The notes: generated from the sequence alone by a model not told the origin. A DNA stretch of 64,000 nucleotides from Ignavibacteria bacterium (GCA_016844745.1 JAERMQ010000024.1:1-64000), one strand, 5' to 3'; counted from the stretch's first letter, positions 9,092-18,440 are shown. Translations and numbers: made by a program.

Positions 9092-9859
9092 ATGATGACA
9101 AATCCTAACACTTATTTATATAAAATCATAAATTATTTTTTGATTCTTTTTTTCTTATTCATTAATTACTATATAACTTTTGCTCAACACTCTGTTATTG
9201 AAAGCCATACCGTAGATTTAAATAACATTTCTTATTTCTATGAACCATTCCCTCAGTCTGTCGGCTCATCCATCCTACAACTTGGCGGGTCATTCACAAT
9301 TCTTCCTATTCCCCTTGTTGAAAATGAATATCCGGTTCCTACAGTGGATTTGCAATATAAGAGAGGACTTTATAAAAATTTATCAATTGATGCAACATTT
9401 TCGACAATTGCCTTATCCAATATATTACATTTCGGATTGCAGTGGAATATGAATACCGGGCGTTTTAGTTATGGCGTATCTAACCATATTGGAGGATTTT
9501 ATGGGTTTATGACCTCCGAAGGTCAATTTGATTATAATTCGGCGTATGCAATTTTTTATATGCCAATTTTAAGGTTTGGTTACAGGTTCGATAATTTTTC
9601 TATCTCTACGTCATGGGCTGCCACCTACCTGATGAAATGCGTCAGTAAAGTAAGTGACTTAAGTGCTATTAACATAAATAATACCTGGAACGATTTCTTT
9701 TGTACTATTGCTATTGAACAGCCTTTTCTTAAACAACAACATTTATCATTAGGGATTAGTATGTCTTATTCCCGTTCACCTTACCAGGCATGGTTATTAT
9801 ATAATACCATAGACAATTATCTTTTCGCTCCTGAGTTTTTCTTTGCATTCCAGTTATGA
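9092..9859 (+). CDS. Secreted beta-rich envelope protein, putative outer-membrane barrel
   Basis: 255 residues of unknown function. A signal peptide of about 30 residues (IINYFLILFFLFINYYITFAQ) ends near Ala-Gln. The rest shows alternating aromatic/hydrophobic and polar residues typical of outer-membrane beta strands (for example NLSIDATFSTIALSNILHFGLQW and FSISTSWAATYLM) and ends in Phe-Gln-Leu, close to the usual C-terminal aromatic barrel signature. Its stop overlaps the start of the next gene (ATGA). First of a three-gene envelope cassette. Confidence 0.65.
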   Translation: MMTNPNTYLYKIINYFLILFFLFINYYITFAQHSVIESHTVDLNNISYFYEPFPQSVGSSILQLGGSFTILPIPLVENEYPVPTVDLQYKRGLYKNLSIDATFSTIALSNILHFGLQWNMNTGRFSYGVSNHIGGFYGFMTSEGQFDYNSAYAIFYMPILRFGYRFDNFSISTSWAATYLMKCVSKVSDLSAININNTWNDFFCTIAIEQPFLKQQHLSLGISMSYSRSPYQAWLLYNTIDNYLFAPEFFFAFQL

Positions 9860-10425
9860 AGAAACTTTTGTTATTATTGTTTATTTCAACTACCGTCAAT
9901 CTGTGGGCTCAGTCTTATTCGGATTCGATTTACCATTTCGAATTAACCGAAACTTCCTGCCCTGTTTTCAGCTTATACAGAGTAGCGCGCTATCCCGGAG
10001 CGCCGGATAATGTAACTTATGGTTATGGATTTTTTTTGAGGGGAATGTGGCACCCCGGACGTTTGTTGTCAGTCGGATTTATGAGCGGATACATTTTTTT
10101 TGCTAATGATAAATTAAATGAAGACCATGGTACTTCTGCGAGTTTATCTGCTATTCCACTCCAGGTTGTAGTATCAATGCAGGCAAATTCATGGGAAATA
10201 GGAATCGGTATGGGTTCGTTCCTGTTAATGAGCACTATAAATTCCGGTACAACTGCATACGGAACACGCTCGGAATTAGCCTTAACTTTTTTCACTACTT
10301 ATTTCTTCAACATATCAAAGGATATTTATATAGGTCCTGAATTAAGAGCATCATACCTAAGTTTTAGGGGAATTTATTCTCTAATGCCTTCATTCAATAT
10401 CCGTTACAATATTCTTTATTATTAG
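9856..10425 (+). CDS. Small secreted beta-barrel-like protein
   Basis: 189 residues, unrecognised. The signal peptide MKKLLLLLFISTTVNLWAQ is followed by beta-strand-like segments with glycine-rich turns (FMSGYIFFAND, WEIGIGMGSFLLM, FFNISKDIYIGPELRASYLSF) and a tyrosine-rich C-terminus. It looks like a small barrel of about eight strands. It overlaps the upstream barrel-like gene by four bases and is followed after three bases by a lipoprotein gene, so the three are likely co-translated. Confidence 0.65.
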   Translation: MKKLLLLLFISTTVNLWAQSYSDSIYHFELTETSCPVFSLYRVARYPGAPDNVTYGYGFFLRGMWHPGRLLSVGFMSGYIFFANDKLNEDHGTSASLSAIPLQVVVSMQANSWEIGIGMGSFLLMSTINSGTTAYGTRSELALTFFTTYFFNISKDIYIGPELRASYLSFRGIYSLMPSFNIRYNILYY

Positions 10426-10428
10426 ACT

Positions 10429-11637
10429 ATGAATAAATTTCTTATTTATATTGTTCTGTTTTTGATTTGCTGTTCATCAGAGTTGCCATTAGCGCCTGAA
10501 TTAACTGTTGACTTCAATCGCCTTGAAAGCGCTACAACGCCATTAGACAGTATTGCCAAATCAAATATGAATGGTATCTATTCTGTTCTTGAAGGAAAAG
10601 AAATGTTTGGCGATGAGGTCGTTGGCAAATGGATTGAACGCAGGTGGTGTCTTTACGCTAAGCATGATGTAGTGTTTTCCGAGAACGCTGGTGGTTCATC
10701 AGGGGATTTGATTTTATTAACAGGATATGTTCGGATTGTACGTTCCGGTTCAGCATCCGTTCTTGACCTTAAAATATATCCTGATGAAGGCAGCAAGGAT
10801 TTATTAAATACCCTGACCCCATCATCATTAATAGTTAGGGGAAGAGCTTCAAATGGTAAAGAAATAGTTTTGAAAAGGGTAAGAAATTTAAATTCTTCTC
10901 AACTATTTATTGTGGCTCACCGCGGTGGTGGACGTAATTCGGAAAGATTAGGCGTTTCGGAGAATAGTCTTGCTATGCTCAAACTTGCACAATATTTAGG
11001 TGCAACCGGAGTCGAGATAGATGTGAAAAGAACTCGTGACGGCAAACTAATTGTGTTCCACGACGATACATTTTCTCCTCGCACAGTGCAAGGTTCTTAT
11101 CTCCTTGGTGATGTAGGGAACTTTGACCTGTCTCAAATCAAACAATTCGGCAGATTAATTTATGGAGAATCAATACCTACACTTGAAGAAGCCCTTAACA
11201 CTGTGATAGATAGTACAATATTATCTCTTGTGTGGCTTGATATAAAAGACCCAAGTACGGTCGATGAAGTAATACGTACACAACTAAAAGTTTATGAAAG
11301 AGCAAAAAAACGAAATGTCTTAATCCTTCTCGGAATTCCTTCACAGGATATTTTGAATGCATACAATTCGAGCAGCCTTGCTAATACGACACCTATTTTA
11401 ATTGAATTCAATTTTAACGACGTTCTTTCGCATAAAACATGCCAGGTATGGGGACCCCGTTGGACAAATGGAATTAACTCATCCAGTATCGTTCAGGTTC
11501 ATGATTCGGGCAGGTTGGTTTTTACATGGACACTTGATTACCGCGAATATATTTCCGACTTTTTAAACTCCACGAATTTTGATGGTATTCTCAGTAACTA
11601 CCCTTCGCTTGTGGCTGGGATGTATTATTCCAGATAG
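10429..11637 (+). CDS. Glycerophosphodiester phosphodiesterase-like lipoprotein
   Basis: 402 residues. The N-terminus MNKFLIYIVLFLICCSS carries a lipobox (LICC), so it is probably lipid-anchored. Residues ~30-150 form an unassigned beta-rich domain. From ~155 a GDPD TIM barrel follows: VAHRGGG with SENSLA, then GVEIDVKRTRDGKLIVFHDDTF, giving the HRG, ExN, ExD and HD residues that bind metal and catalyse hydrolysis of glycerophosphodiesters. Last gene of the cassette with two barrel-like proteins, which suggests phospholipid or surface-polymer turnover at the outer membrane; that role is inference. Confidence 0.8.
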   Translation: MNKFLIYIVLFLICCSSELPLAPELTVDFNRLESATTPLDSIAKSNMNGIYSVLEGKEMFGDEVVGKWIERRWCLYAKHDVVFSENAGGSSGDLILLTGYVRIVRSGSASVLDLKIYPDEGSKDLLNTLTPSSLIVRGRASNGKEIVLKRVRNLNSSQLFIVAHRGGGRNSERLGVSENSLAMLKLAQYLGATGVEIDVKRTRDGKLIVFHDDTFSPRTVQGSYLLGDVGNFDLSQIKQFGRLIYGESIPTLEEALNTVIDSTILSLVWLDIKDPSTVDEVIRTQLKVYERAKKRNVLILLGIPSQDILNAYNSSSLANTTPILIEFNFNDVLSHKTCQVWGPRWTNGINSSSIVQVHDSGRLVFTWTLDYREYISDFLNSTNFDGILSNYPSLVAGMYYSR

Positions 11638-11955
11638 AATTATTGGAACGAAAAAATGTAATTCTGAATGAAGTGAAGAATCTTCTTAAACTTGGATGAA
11701 TCTTATATAGATTGGAGCATCAATGTTAATATTTTGGATTAACCTACAATAATACCTTCTTCTTAAAATAAATTTATTTTAAAATTCCAACAAAAAAGAT
11801 TTTATCTATTTATTCGAGAAGATTCTTCGCTTCGCTCAAAATGACAATCCAATGCATGCTTATAAGTCAGCCCATCTTTTAAAACCTCTATCACAGCCAT
11901 TGGATGATTGAAACTATTGTAACCTATAAAAAAAATGTATTCCTGGGAAAGGAAT
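11638..11955. other. Convergent intergenic region with split hairpin element
   Basis: Between the convergent GDPD and lipoprotein genes. Inverted arms of the dispersed GAAGAATC family lie at about 11656-11684 (AATTCTGAATGAAGTGAAG) and 11815-11850 (GATTCTTCGCTTCGCTC), separated by some 130 bases of AT-rich sequence. No gene seen. Confidence 0.6.
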
Positions 11956-12603
11956 TTAATCCCATTTAGATTTTTTTACAGCAGTAGTATCCTTGTTTTG
12001 AAAAACATATTCAAAAAGCGAAGTGAATATAGAATCATTAGTTGGGAATATCTCCCTGAAGTATTTTATTGAATTAATATTATTGGTAATGCTCATCTCC
12101 GGCAACTTTTCATCATCTTCATTGAGTGCCTTATAGACATTCCGAAAGCTGCGTGGAACAATACTTCGACTTATAATTGAATTACTGGTTATAAATGATG
12201 AAGGATTCTCAAAAGCCATTGTAATATCACCGATATAGTAAATATTTCCATCCGGTAATGTAATCCTGGTCGCATATTCCGGGAAGACGATACTTTTCTC
12301 CCTAATATTAACCCGTTGGATACTGTAGGTTCCAACAGGTAATTTCATATAAATGTAGCCTTCTTCATCTGGGCGTATGGCTAATTTACTCCACCAAGGA
12401 ACAACCCTTGAAGAATAACCTGTGCTGCAGAATACAAATGAACTTTTTTGAGTGATTTCATCATCAAAGTTTTTTACTTCGATTTTTGCAAAAATGATTG
12501 CTTCATCCGGCTCTCTATCGAGCGAATCGATTCTCCCGGTACGGCATGAAATAAGAATGAATGTTAAGGATAAAATAACTAAATAATTCCTGTGATTTTT
12601 CAT
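11956..12603 (-). CDS. Putative lipoprotein, unknown function
   Basis: I start at the ATG at 12603 (MKNHRNYLVILSLTF), preceded by AGGA ten bases upstream, rather than the ATG seven codons earlier. Residues 1-20 form a lipoprotein signal with lipobox LISC. The mature part has PEGA-like beta features (EEGYIYMKLPVGTYSIQRVNI), a fold often used to present a short carboxypeptidase-regulatory-type domain, then a polar tail ending KKSKWD. No catalytic motif seen. Confidence 0.6.
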   Translation of the reverse strand: MKNHRNYLVILSLTFILISCRTGRIDSLDREPDEAIIFAKIEVKNFDDEITQKSSFVFCSTGYSSRVVPWWSKLAIRPDEEGYIYMKLPVGTYSIQRVNIREKSIVFPEYATRITLPDGNIYYIGDITMAFENPSSFITSNSIISRSIVPRSFRNVYKALNEDDEKLPEMSITNNINSIKYFREIFPTNDSIFTSLFEYVFQNKDTTAVKKSKWD

Positions 12604-12737
12604 AAATATATCCTGAATTATCAATGAATGTATAAATTAACAATGTTTTCAACCCGGTTTAATATGTCCAAAAGTAATTTGCAATATAAACAATATTTTT
12701 GTAAGTTTCAATAGGTAAAATTATTGTTAAAAACGAA

Positions 12738-13130
12738 GTGATTATGGGTATTATAAAAAGTAATATTTTATTAATCGGCGAGAAACCGGATGAGGTTGTC
12801 GAAACCTTTCTTGACAGCGGAGCGACCTATTCTTTCATAAAAAAAGAAATATCAAATAAATTAGGCAACTTAGGCAAAACTACAATAGCACTCAGTTTCA
12901 AGACAGCAGAAACAGGATGGGAGATGATTGTCAATGATAAATAAATCCTGATTTTGTTTTGGATAATGAAATTTGTCGAATGAGTGTTAAGTCAGTGATT
13001 TATTAAATTATGATGCAATTATTGGCGCCCATATAATGCAAAATAGCGCTTCAAGCTGGATTTCGAACATGAAACCGTTATTGTTGACCGTGAATTGGCA
13101 GGATGCTGTTGATTTGATTTTTAATAAAGA
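12738..13130 (+). pseudogene. Decayed retropepsin-like aspartic protease
   Basis: The first 68 codons (12738-12944) hold the active-site motif ETFLDSGATYSFI in a retropepsin-like context, then hit a stop. Pieces of the second half are still readable in other frames: YDAIIGAHIMQNSA (from about 13008), matching the usual D-x-I-I-G-x-x-x-x-Q segment, then LDFEHETVIVDRELAG (from about 13056) in a third frame. At least two frameshifts and stops separate them, so the gene is dead. It ends in an inverted repeat. Confidence 0.7.
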
Positions 13131-13208
13131 AGCGAAGAATCAGGTTACAACCTTTTTATTCAAATTTTAACGAAGTTGAATAATTTTATTAACCTGATTC
13201 TTGGCTTC
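13129..13208. repeat. Inverted repeat with GAAGCGAAGAATC core
   Basis: Arms 13129-13147 and 13189-13208 match at 19 of 20 positions (GAAGCGAAGAATCAGGTTA). The core GAAGCGAAGAATC is shared with the dispersed hairpin family elsewhere in the window; it lies at the end of the aspartic-protease pseudogene. Confidence 0.7.
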
Positions 13209-13258
13209 ATATCAAGGGAAGTCCTTTGATTTTTTAGGCTACAAGACATTAGATAAAG

Positions 13259-13561
13259 TTATCTTTTCAAATTTTGCAGCGACATCATTCCCTTCTCCAA
13301 ATCAGCAGAATTCATAGCAGGAGTGATATATATTTCTGCATTTAACTGCATGAATAATGGTTCCAACATAGCCGGCATATCCGAGCTATCATTATTATCG
13401 AAGAAAAAGTATCCACATCTTTTACCTTGTGAAAGTGTGAAATAGGCTGCTTCGGGATGGATTTTTTCCATCAAATCCCCGATGATTTTCGGCAAAGTGC
13501 CATCTATTATTGCCTGGTTACCTTCCTTATTGGCGATAACCATTTTTAGCATTGACCTCAT
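13259..13561 (-). CDS. Small protein, possible dimeric alpha/beta-barrel fold
   Basis: About 100 residues from the ATG at 13561, which has a strong TTGGAGG site; a longer start 23 codons upstream lacks one. MRSMLKMVIANKEGNQAI, then a helix, HPEAAYFTL, and GYFFFDNNDSSDMPAMLEPLFMQLNAEIYITPAM read as beta-alpha-beta-beta-alpha-beta, like the dimeric alpha/beta barrel (YCII/muconolactone-isomerase) fold. I do not recognise a specific family, and no catalytic residue can be named. Monocistronic between repeats. Confidence 0.6.
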   Translation of the reverse strand: MRSMLKMVIANKEGNQAIIDGTLPKIIGDLMEKIHPEAAYFTLSQGKRCGYFFFDNNDSSDMPAMLEPLFMQLNAEIYITPAMNSADLEKGMMSLQNLKR

Positions 13562-13760
13562 AAAACCTCCAAGTATATATTGAAATAAATTAATCTTACA
13601 AGATTGTTTAATACAATCTATTTTATACAATATAATTATAAATTTAGTTTATTCAAAATTATATTTTAATTTCAACTAATATTTAATTTTTTTCCTTTTT
13701 TCTTCCTTCTCAAATCTTAAATCGTTAATCCTTGTTCGTCAATCTATCAGGCTAAATTGT

Positions 13761-13888
13761 TAAGGATGGTTCTATAAATCCAAATTAGGCTGTCATTCTG
13801 AGCGTAGCGAAGAATCCATCTTGTTGATTTTAAAGAAGACTGGATTCTTCGCTACGCTCAGAATGACAATTTTTAGAACCACCCTTAA
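13761..13888. repeat. Complete 128-bp hairpin element of the GAAGAATC family
   Basis: Outer arms TAAGGATGGTTCTATAAA and TTTTTAGAACCACCCTTA are inverted, as are inner arms TGTCATTCTGAGCGTAGCG with its reverse copy; the whole forms a long hairpin around a loop containing TGTTGATTTTAAAGAAG. A second copy with the same outer left arm lies at 19665-19764. It fits a small non-autonomous inverted-repeat element. Confidence 0.8.
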
Positions 13889-13948
13889 GTAAAAACATTA
13901 AAAAATGGCATTGTAAAAAGTCTCAATTTTAAAAATTAAAACAAATAA

Positions 13949-13991
13949 CAAACCCCTTAATTCACTCACAAGAGTAAAATTAAAGGGTTTG
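13949..13991 (-). terminator. Terminator after flgE
   Basis: Stem CAAACCCCTTAAT / ATTAAAGGGTTTG (one mismatch) followed on the minus strand by a T-rich run (TTATTTGTTTT), about 50 bases past the flgE stop. It closes the flagellar operon. Confidence 0.7.
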
Positions 13992-14039
13992 TAATATTAA
14001 ATTTATACTATTCTATTCTATTCTATTCTATTCTATCTA

Positions 14040-15362
14040 TTATCTCTTCAGTGCTGTTGTTTCAGCCAAAAGCTGGTCTGATACTGTAATCGTTCGGGAA
14101 GCAGCTTCAAAAGCTCTTTGCGTTGAAATCATTTCAGTGAATTGTTCTGTCAAATCAACATTCGATTGCTCGAGAGAAGAACCTGCAACTTTGGTTGAGG
14201 GAAATGTCGAACCGGCTATTCCAATATTAGCCTGTCCGCTATTAGGCGATACGGAATAGAAATTACCACCTTCATTCAGCAATCCATCCTGATTTGTAAA
14301 CTTCGAAATTGCCACCTGTCCTAATATTTCAGATTGACCATTAGAAAATCCACCCCAGATTTTGCCTTCATTATCGACAGATAAATAATTCAAACTTCCG
14401 GATTGAAAACCGTCGGGTTCAATCGGTGTAGCATCGCTCGGCGCTGAGAATTGAGTCAGACCGCCAAGGATATTGTTTGCATCGGCTAATTTGAGCGTCA
14501 AATCTTTTGTAGCATCAAAAACAGTTACTCCTGCGCCTAATTGAGTATTCATATCAGCAGCTTTGACTGATAATGTAAGCGGCGCTTTCAAACTTCCGTC
14601 ACTATTAAAAGTGATGAGTGCGGGAGTAATTGCAACAGCTTTACCATCTATTGTAGCCGAAGCTGAATATTCGTTCGGATTTGCCCCCTTTGTAAATGTC
14701 AAGCCTAAAGCATGAGAACCGCCCTGGCTATCGATGATGTTTACACTTGTATCCCTCTTTTCGTTAGCAACGGCTGCGGAATTTAAATTTCCCTGAATCG
14801 AAACGTTTTGAGTTTGTTTTGGTTCGGAAATAATATTCGGCGCTATTTTAAGATTATCCAATTTGCGATTCAGCACATTTATTCCTGTTGAATCTTTATT
14901 GATTTTTCCCTTCGCATCGAAGGATAAATTATATCCCTGGAGATAGGAACCGGATGAAGCGTCGACCAAATAACCGTCTTTATCCCTCGTAATGGCTGCG
15001 GCACGTGAGAACAATTGTCTGCCGCTCATATTGTAAATAAAAAATCCGTCCCCCTGCAAAGCCATATCGAGCGGTCTGCTTGTCATTTCTATCATTCCTT
15101 GCGACATCAGACGGGTTGTAGCTCCAACTCCAACGCCAAGTCCGACCTGCATAGGATTCGTACCGCCTAATCCGGTTGCATTCCCAGTATCAGAAGATTT
15201 ACCGTAATTGTAAATCTGGTTGAATTGCTCTGCAAAGGATACCCTGCTGCCTTTGAAGCCAATAGTATTAGTATTTGCGATATTGTTTGATATCACATCC
15301 ATACGGAACTGATTGGCTTTGAGCGCACTGGAACCGGTTGACAGCGAACGTGAAATACCCAT
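14040..15362 (-). CDS. flgE: Flagellar hook protein FlgE
   Basis: Structural subunit of the flagellar hook. The N-terminal rod/hook signature is clear (SSALKANQFRMDVISNNIANTNTIGFKGSR), as are the central DGFFIYN and DKDGYLVDA of the FlgE/F/G core, a variable middle (~150-330), and the C-terminal helix QSNVDLTEQFTEMISTQRAFEAASRTI that polymerises with the N-terminus. At 440 residues it has hook rather than rod length. Last gene of the operon, before a terminator. Confidence 0.95.
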   Translation of the reverse strand: MGISRSLSTGSSALKANQFRMDVISNNIANTNTIGFKGSRVSFAEQFNQIYNYGKSSDTGNATGLGGTNPMQVGLGVGVGATTRLMSQGMIEMTSRPLDMALQGDGFFIYNMSGRQLFSRAAAITRDKDGYLVDASSGSYLQGYNLSFDAKGKINKDSTGINVLNRKLDNLKIAPNIISEPKQTQNVSIQGNLNSAAVANEKRDTSVNIIDSQGGSHALGLTFTKGANPNEYSASATIDGKAVAITPALITFNSDGSLKAPLTLSVKAADMNTQLGAGVTVFDATKDLTLKLADANNILGGLTQFSAPSDATPIEPDGFQSGSLNYLSVDNEGKIWGGFSNGQSEILGQVAISKFTNQDGLLNEGGNFYSVSPNSGQANIGIAGSTFPSTKVAGSSLEQSNVDLTEQFTEMISTQRAFEAASRTITVSDQLLAETTALKR

Positions 15363-15402
15363 TATAAAAAACCTCCTTGTTTCTTAATAGTTAATATATT
15401 AT

Positions 15403-15441
15403 TTTTTCAATTTTCAATTTTCAATTTTCAATTCTTAATTT
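15403..15441. repeat. TTTTCAA tandem repeat
   Basis: Four to five copies of a TTTTCAA heptamer ending in CAATTCTTAATTT, in the 170-base gap between the TIGR02530-like gene and flgE. Same style as the other AT-rich heptamers in the window. Confidence 0.7.
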
Positions 15442-15532
15442 CTATTGCCTTGCAATCATTTTGCAGAATCATCAATCAATCCGAATCTGCCCGGTTTCCT
15501 GTCCTTTTATTTCAGGACGAGGTCCAACCGTT

Positions 15533-15919
15533 TTATGCAAAGACCGCAGAGTCAATATTTGTTATAACGCTCGATTCCAATTGGCTTTGCAGTGCTGCCG
15601 TTATCACCGTTTTGTTTGGAATATTCACGATGAAACTCTTATCCTCCAGGAGAATGAGGGCTTCGCCTGCTCCCTTTTCTTCGGCACGTCCTACGGCATT
15701 TGTAAGCCTTGTCATATCCTGCTCTGTAAGTTCAATATCCCTGCTTTTCATTCTTGATTGAGCATGACCGGAAAATTTCAATTTGTTCAGTTCATTCGAA
15801 AATACATCCTTGAATGTTGAATTCGAAACTTTCCGTTCTGCCGGGAAGGTCTGCCTGTTTAATTCACCCACTCCTCCGGCGGGCAGAAAAGGTAGCATCA
15901 CTCCGTTAATCTCAGGCAT
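15533..15919 (-). CDS. Flagellar operon protein, TIGR02530 family
   Basis: 128 residues. The central stretch LKFSGHAQSRMKSRDIELTEQDMTRLTNAV, followed by AEEKGAGEALILLEDKSFIVNIPNKTVITA, matches the small conserved flagellar-operon family (TIGR02530) usually found between flgD and flgE, as here. It is thought to assist hook assembly or its control, but the precise role is unsettled. The N-terminal 45 residues are variable. A 170-base non-coding gap with a heptamer repeat separates it from flgE. Confidence 0.85.
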   Translation of the reverse strand: MPEINGVMLPFLPAGGVGELNRQTFPAERKVSNSTFKDVFSNELNKLKFSGHAQSRMKSRDIELTEQDMTRLTNAVGRAEEKGAGEALILLEDKSFIVNIPNKTVITAALQSQLESSVITNIDSAVFA

Positions 15920-15940
15920 TTTTTGCTCCGTTAAGAATAA

Positions 15941-16621
15941 TTAGTTAATTGATAAGTCCGTTACGTTTTCCAACGGTACTTCCATTCCGTTAATCACAAG
16001 CATAGTACCTTCGGGTTTAAAACGAACAGCGCTGATTACACCGAATGTATATGGTTGAGCCACAATAGGTGTACCTTTAACATCATTCATTTTAACTTCG
16101 AAAGTAAAATCGCCTGCTGTTACCGTGTTCCCCTTAGAATCTTTGCCGTCCCATGATAGATTATGTTCGCCGTTTTTCAGGTTAACACCTGTTAATTCAA
16201 TAGTTTTTATAACAGCACCACTCGAATCCCGTATTAAAATTTTGCCGTCTTTTGCAGGATATGCCGAAGAGAAACCTATCGAGGCGGGTTTAGTTCCGTC
16301 GAAGCTTATTTTATTACCATAAGCTTTGGCAGTCTTACCCAACATACCGGGCAAAGCTGAATTTGACATTGTATTGGTTAGAGCGATGTTACCTTTTACC
16401 TGCTCTTCCATTAACGAACGAATATCAGAAAGCTGCTCTAACTGCGAGAATTGTGCAAGTTGAGCTGCGAATTCCTGATTGTCGTAAGGCTTCAAAGGAT
16501 TTTGCTGCTTTAATTGCATTGTTAACAATTTAAGGAATTCATCCTTCGAAACCGAAGTTTTTCCGGAAGAAGTGCTTTGCGTTGTTGGAACGCTTGTTGC
16601 GTTTGATATTGGTTGTGTCAT
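15941..16621 (-). CDS. flgD: Flagellar hook capping protein FlgD
   Basis: Scaffold that caps the growing hook. I start at the ATG at 16621 with a GGAGGT site rather than 13 codons upstream. Residues ~15-75 carry the conserved N-terminal region (SKDEFLKLLTMQLKQQNPLKPYDNQEFAAQLAQFSQLEQL). Then come a FLIG-like beta domain (KILIRDSSGAVIKTIEL, GEHNLSWDGKDSKGNTVTAGDFTFEV) and the closing Tudor-like segment. It sits between fliK and the TIGR02530 gene, the standard order. Confidence 0.95.
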   Translation of the reverse strand: MTQPISNATSVPTTQSTSSGKTSVSKDEFLKLLTMQLKQQNPLKPYDNQEFAAQLAQFSQLEQLSDIRSLMEEQVKGNIALTNTMSNSALPGMLGKTAKAYGNKISFDGTKPASIGFSSAYPAKDGKILIRDSSGAVIKTIELTGVNLKNGEHNLSWDGKDSKGNTVTAGDFTFEVKMNDVKGTPIVAQPYTFGVISAVRFKPEGTMLVINGMEVPLENVTDLSIN

Positions 16622-16681
16622 TATTACCTCCTTGTAAATTCGTTTTGAGTTATCAACCACACTTCCCTGTACAGGTTGATT

Positions 16682-18376
16682 CTACGTCGTGCTTAGCTCC
16701 ATACTGCCCGAAAGGACAGGAATGTTTTGTAAGTCTTTCATGAATTTTCTATTCGAATTTTGCCCTTTGGAATTTTTTCTGCCGTCAGGCTGATTCATTC
16801 CGGTATTAGGCTCCTGCTCCTCTCTTTCTTTTAGTTTGACATCGACGGATTCGGTCAAAATATTTTTTTCAGCTAATTTTTGTTTTAGCAACTCAATCTG
16901 GCCTTCAATGTTCTTTACTGCATCAGCCGATTCCGCGTCAATTTTCAATTTAACTTTATTTTCCTTCAAACTTATTTCTACAAATATGGTGCCAAGAGTT
17001 TCAGGCTTCAAAACCAGACGAGCAATTGCAGTTGACTGGTCGGGTAAATTGGTAATAATCCTGAATGCTGCTCCAGGGAATTCGTTAGGCTGAATCGGAG
17101 TTTTCAGCTCTTCCGGTAAATCTATTTGTTTTGCAGATTCTTTGTTACCAAGCTGTAATTCTTTATAATACAACAGGTTATTAACACCGGAAATATTTTT
17201 ATCGAACAATTTCGGATTCAAAGAAGAATCTTTATCATTCAAAAACCGGCTTCCTGTGTGGTTTTCAGAGCCTGAACTATTATTATTGAATCTATACATT
17301 CCCTCTTTGGATTCAATATAATTTTCAAAATCAGCGCCTGAATTATCCTGGATGTTGCTATTATTATCCTTTATTTTAGTTTTAGCAATTTGATTTTGAA
17401 TCTCTTGGCTAATATTGAAATTTGGGATATTTTTTTCATTGTTTTCAGAATTTTTTGCATTGAGATTGGAACCTAAAAGAGATGTTTTTTCAATATTCGA
17501 TTCATCAATTTTAGCCAAATCATATTGTTCCTGAACCAAATTGGTATTGCCGGATTCCACCAGATTAATTAAACCTAGCAAATTTAATGTTTCCTTGCTA
17601 ACATTAGCGCCCATCGATAATTCCGAACCCTTGCCGTTATTTAAATTTCCTTTCCTGAATTCGATACTGATTAAATCATTCAGGCTGTTATGGTCTATTC
17701 CTTTCAGTATTGCATCCAGAATTTTGTCCTTAGGAATTGGCTGCGAAAGATGATTAACTCTCACATCTTTTAATGCAGGCAGTTCTCCGTTAAGATTTTT
17801 AATTATGTCCAATTCAAGCTTTGTAAAGTAATTATCGGGTTTCAAATCCTGTTTGGTTTTACCAGACATAGCCTTAGCAGAATCATTTAATGCAGAAGAA
17901 GCTTCCTGATATATTTCATCTACGTCTATTCCATATTGGGCAGCTACAGAGGCTAATAGACTATCGGCATCTAAAGTCGAATCGATATATGCGCTTGAAC
18001 TATGGTCTAAAACCTGAATTTCGCTTGAATTCAAAATTTCAAAATCCTTAAAACCCACAGGTTTAAATTTCTTATTCCCACTTATACCGGAATTCATCTC
18101 ACACAAAGAAATATTATCTTTCTGAACAGATGCCGAATTGTTAAGAAGTGCCAATACCTGGCTCAAAGGCATTTTACCTATCTTTTTCTTAGACTTTTTA
18201 ATATTACTTTTATTGGTAATATTATTTGAGCTGGACGTGGAATTATCCAGTTTGTCGATTTCCTTTTCAAGGTTCTTATTGAATTGGGAATTATTAAGAG
18301 GAACGCTTTTGCGAACCTGTGTTTTAAACGGCAAAATCTCTGCCGTATTGGCTGGTACTTGTTTCTTTACCAACAT
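16682..18376 (-). CDS. fliK: Flagellar hook-length control protein FliK
   Basis: 564 residues. The first ~430 are low-complexity, rich in Asn, Ser, Lys and Asp, the expected molecular-ruler part. The C-terminal domain (~435-530) has the Flg_hook signature: ARLVLKPETLGTIFVEISLKENKVKLKIDAESADAVKNIEGQIELLKQKLAEKNI. It measures hook length and switches export specificity at FlhB. Identity rests on the C-terminal domain and its place directly before flgD. Confidence 0.88.
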   Translation of the reverse strand: MLVKKQVPANTAEILPFKTQVRKSVPLNNSQFNKNLEKEIDKLDNSTSSSNNITNKSNIKKSKKKIGKMPLSQVLALLNNSASVQKDNISLCEMNSGISGNKKFKPVGFKDFEILNSSEIQVLDHSSSAYIDSTLDADSLLASVAAQYGIDVDEIYQEASSALNDSAKAMSGKTKQDLKPDNYFTKLELDIIKNLNGELPALKDVRVNHLSQPIPKDKILDAILKGIDHNSLNDLISIEFRKGNLNNGKGSELSMGANVSKETLNLLGLINLVESGNTNLVQEQYDLAKIDESNIEKTSLLGSNLNAKNSENNEKNIPNFNISQEIQNQIAKTKIKDNNSNIQDNSGADFENYIESKEGMYRFNNNSSGSENHTGSRFLNDKDSSLNPKLFDKNISGVNNLLYYKELQLGNKESAKQIDLPEELKTPIQPNEFPGAAFRIITNLPDQSTAIARLVLKPETLGTIFVEISLKENKVKLKIDAESADAVKNIEGQIELLKQKLAEKNILTESVDVKLKEREEQEPNTGMNQPDGRKNSKGQNSNRKFMKDLQNIPVLSGSMELSTT

Positions 18377-18440
18377 GAGTGCATCCTTGCATTTATGAAT
18401 ATTGGCTAATTATATATTTCTATGAACAAAAATCTAACAA

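Larger units (their letters stand above)
13631..14039. other. Intergenic region: hairpin element and flagellar terminator
   Basis: Lies between the small 13.3-kb gene and the end of the flagellar operon. It holds a 128-base inverted-repeat element (13761-13888), the flgE terminator (13949-13991) and a short CTATT tandem repeat (about 14009-14038). No gene seen. Confidence 0.7.

Noticed and set aside
15450-15761. 103-codon plus-strand frame opposite the TIGR02530-like gene
   Set aside because: Antisense to a recognisable flagellar gene, with low-complexity composition and no ribosome site.
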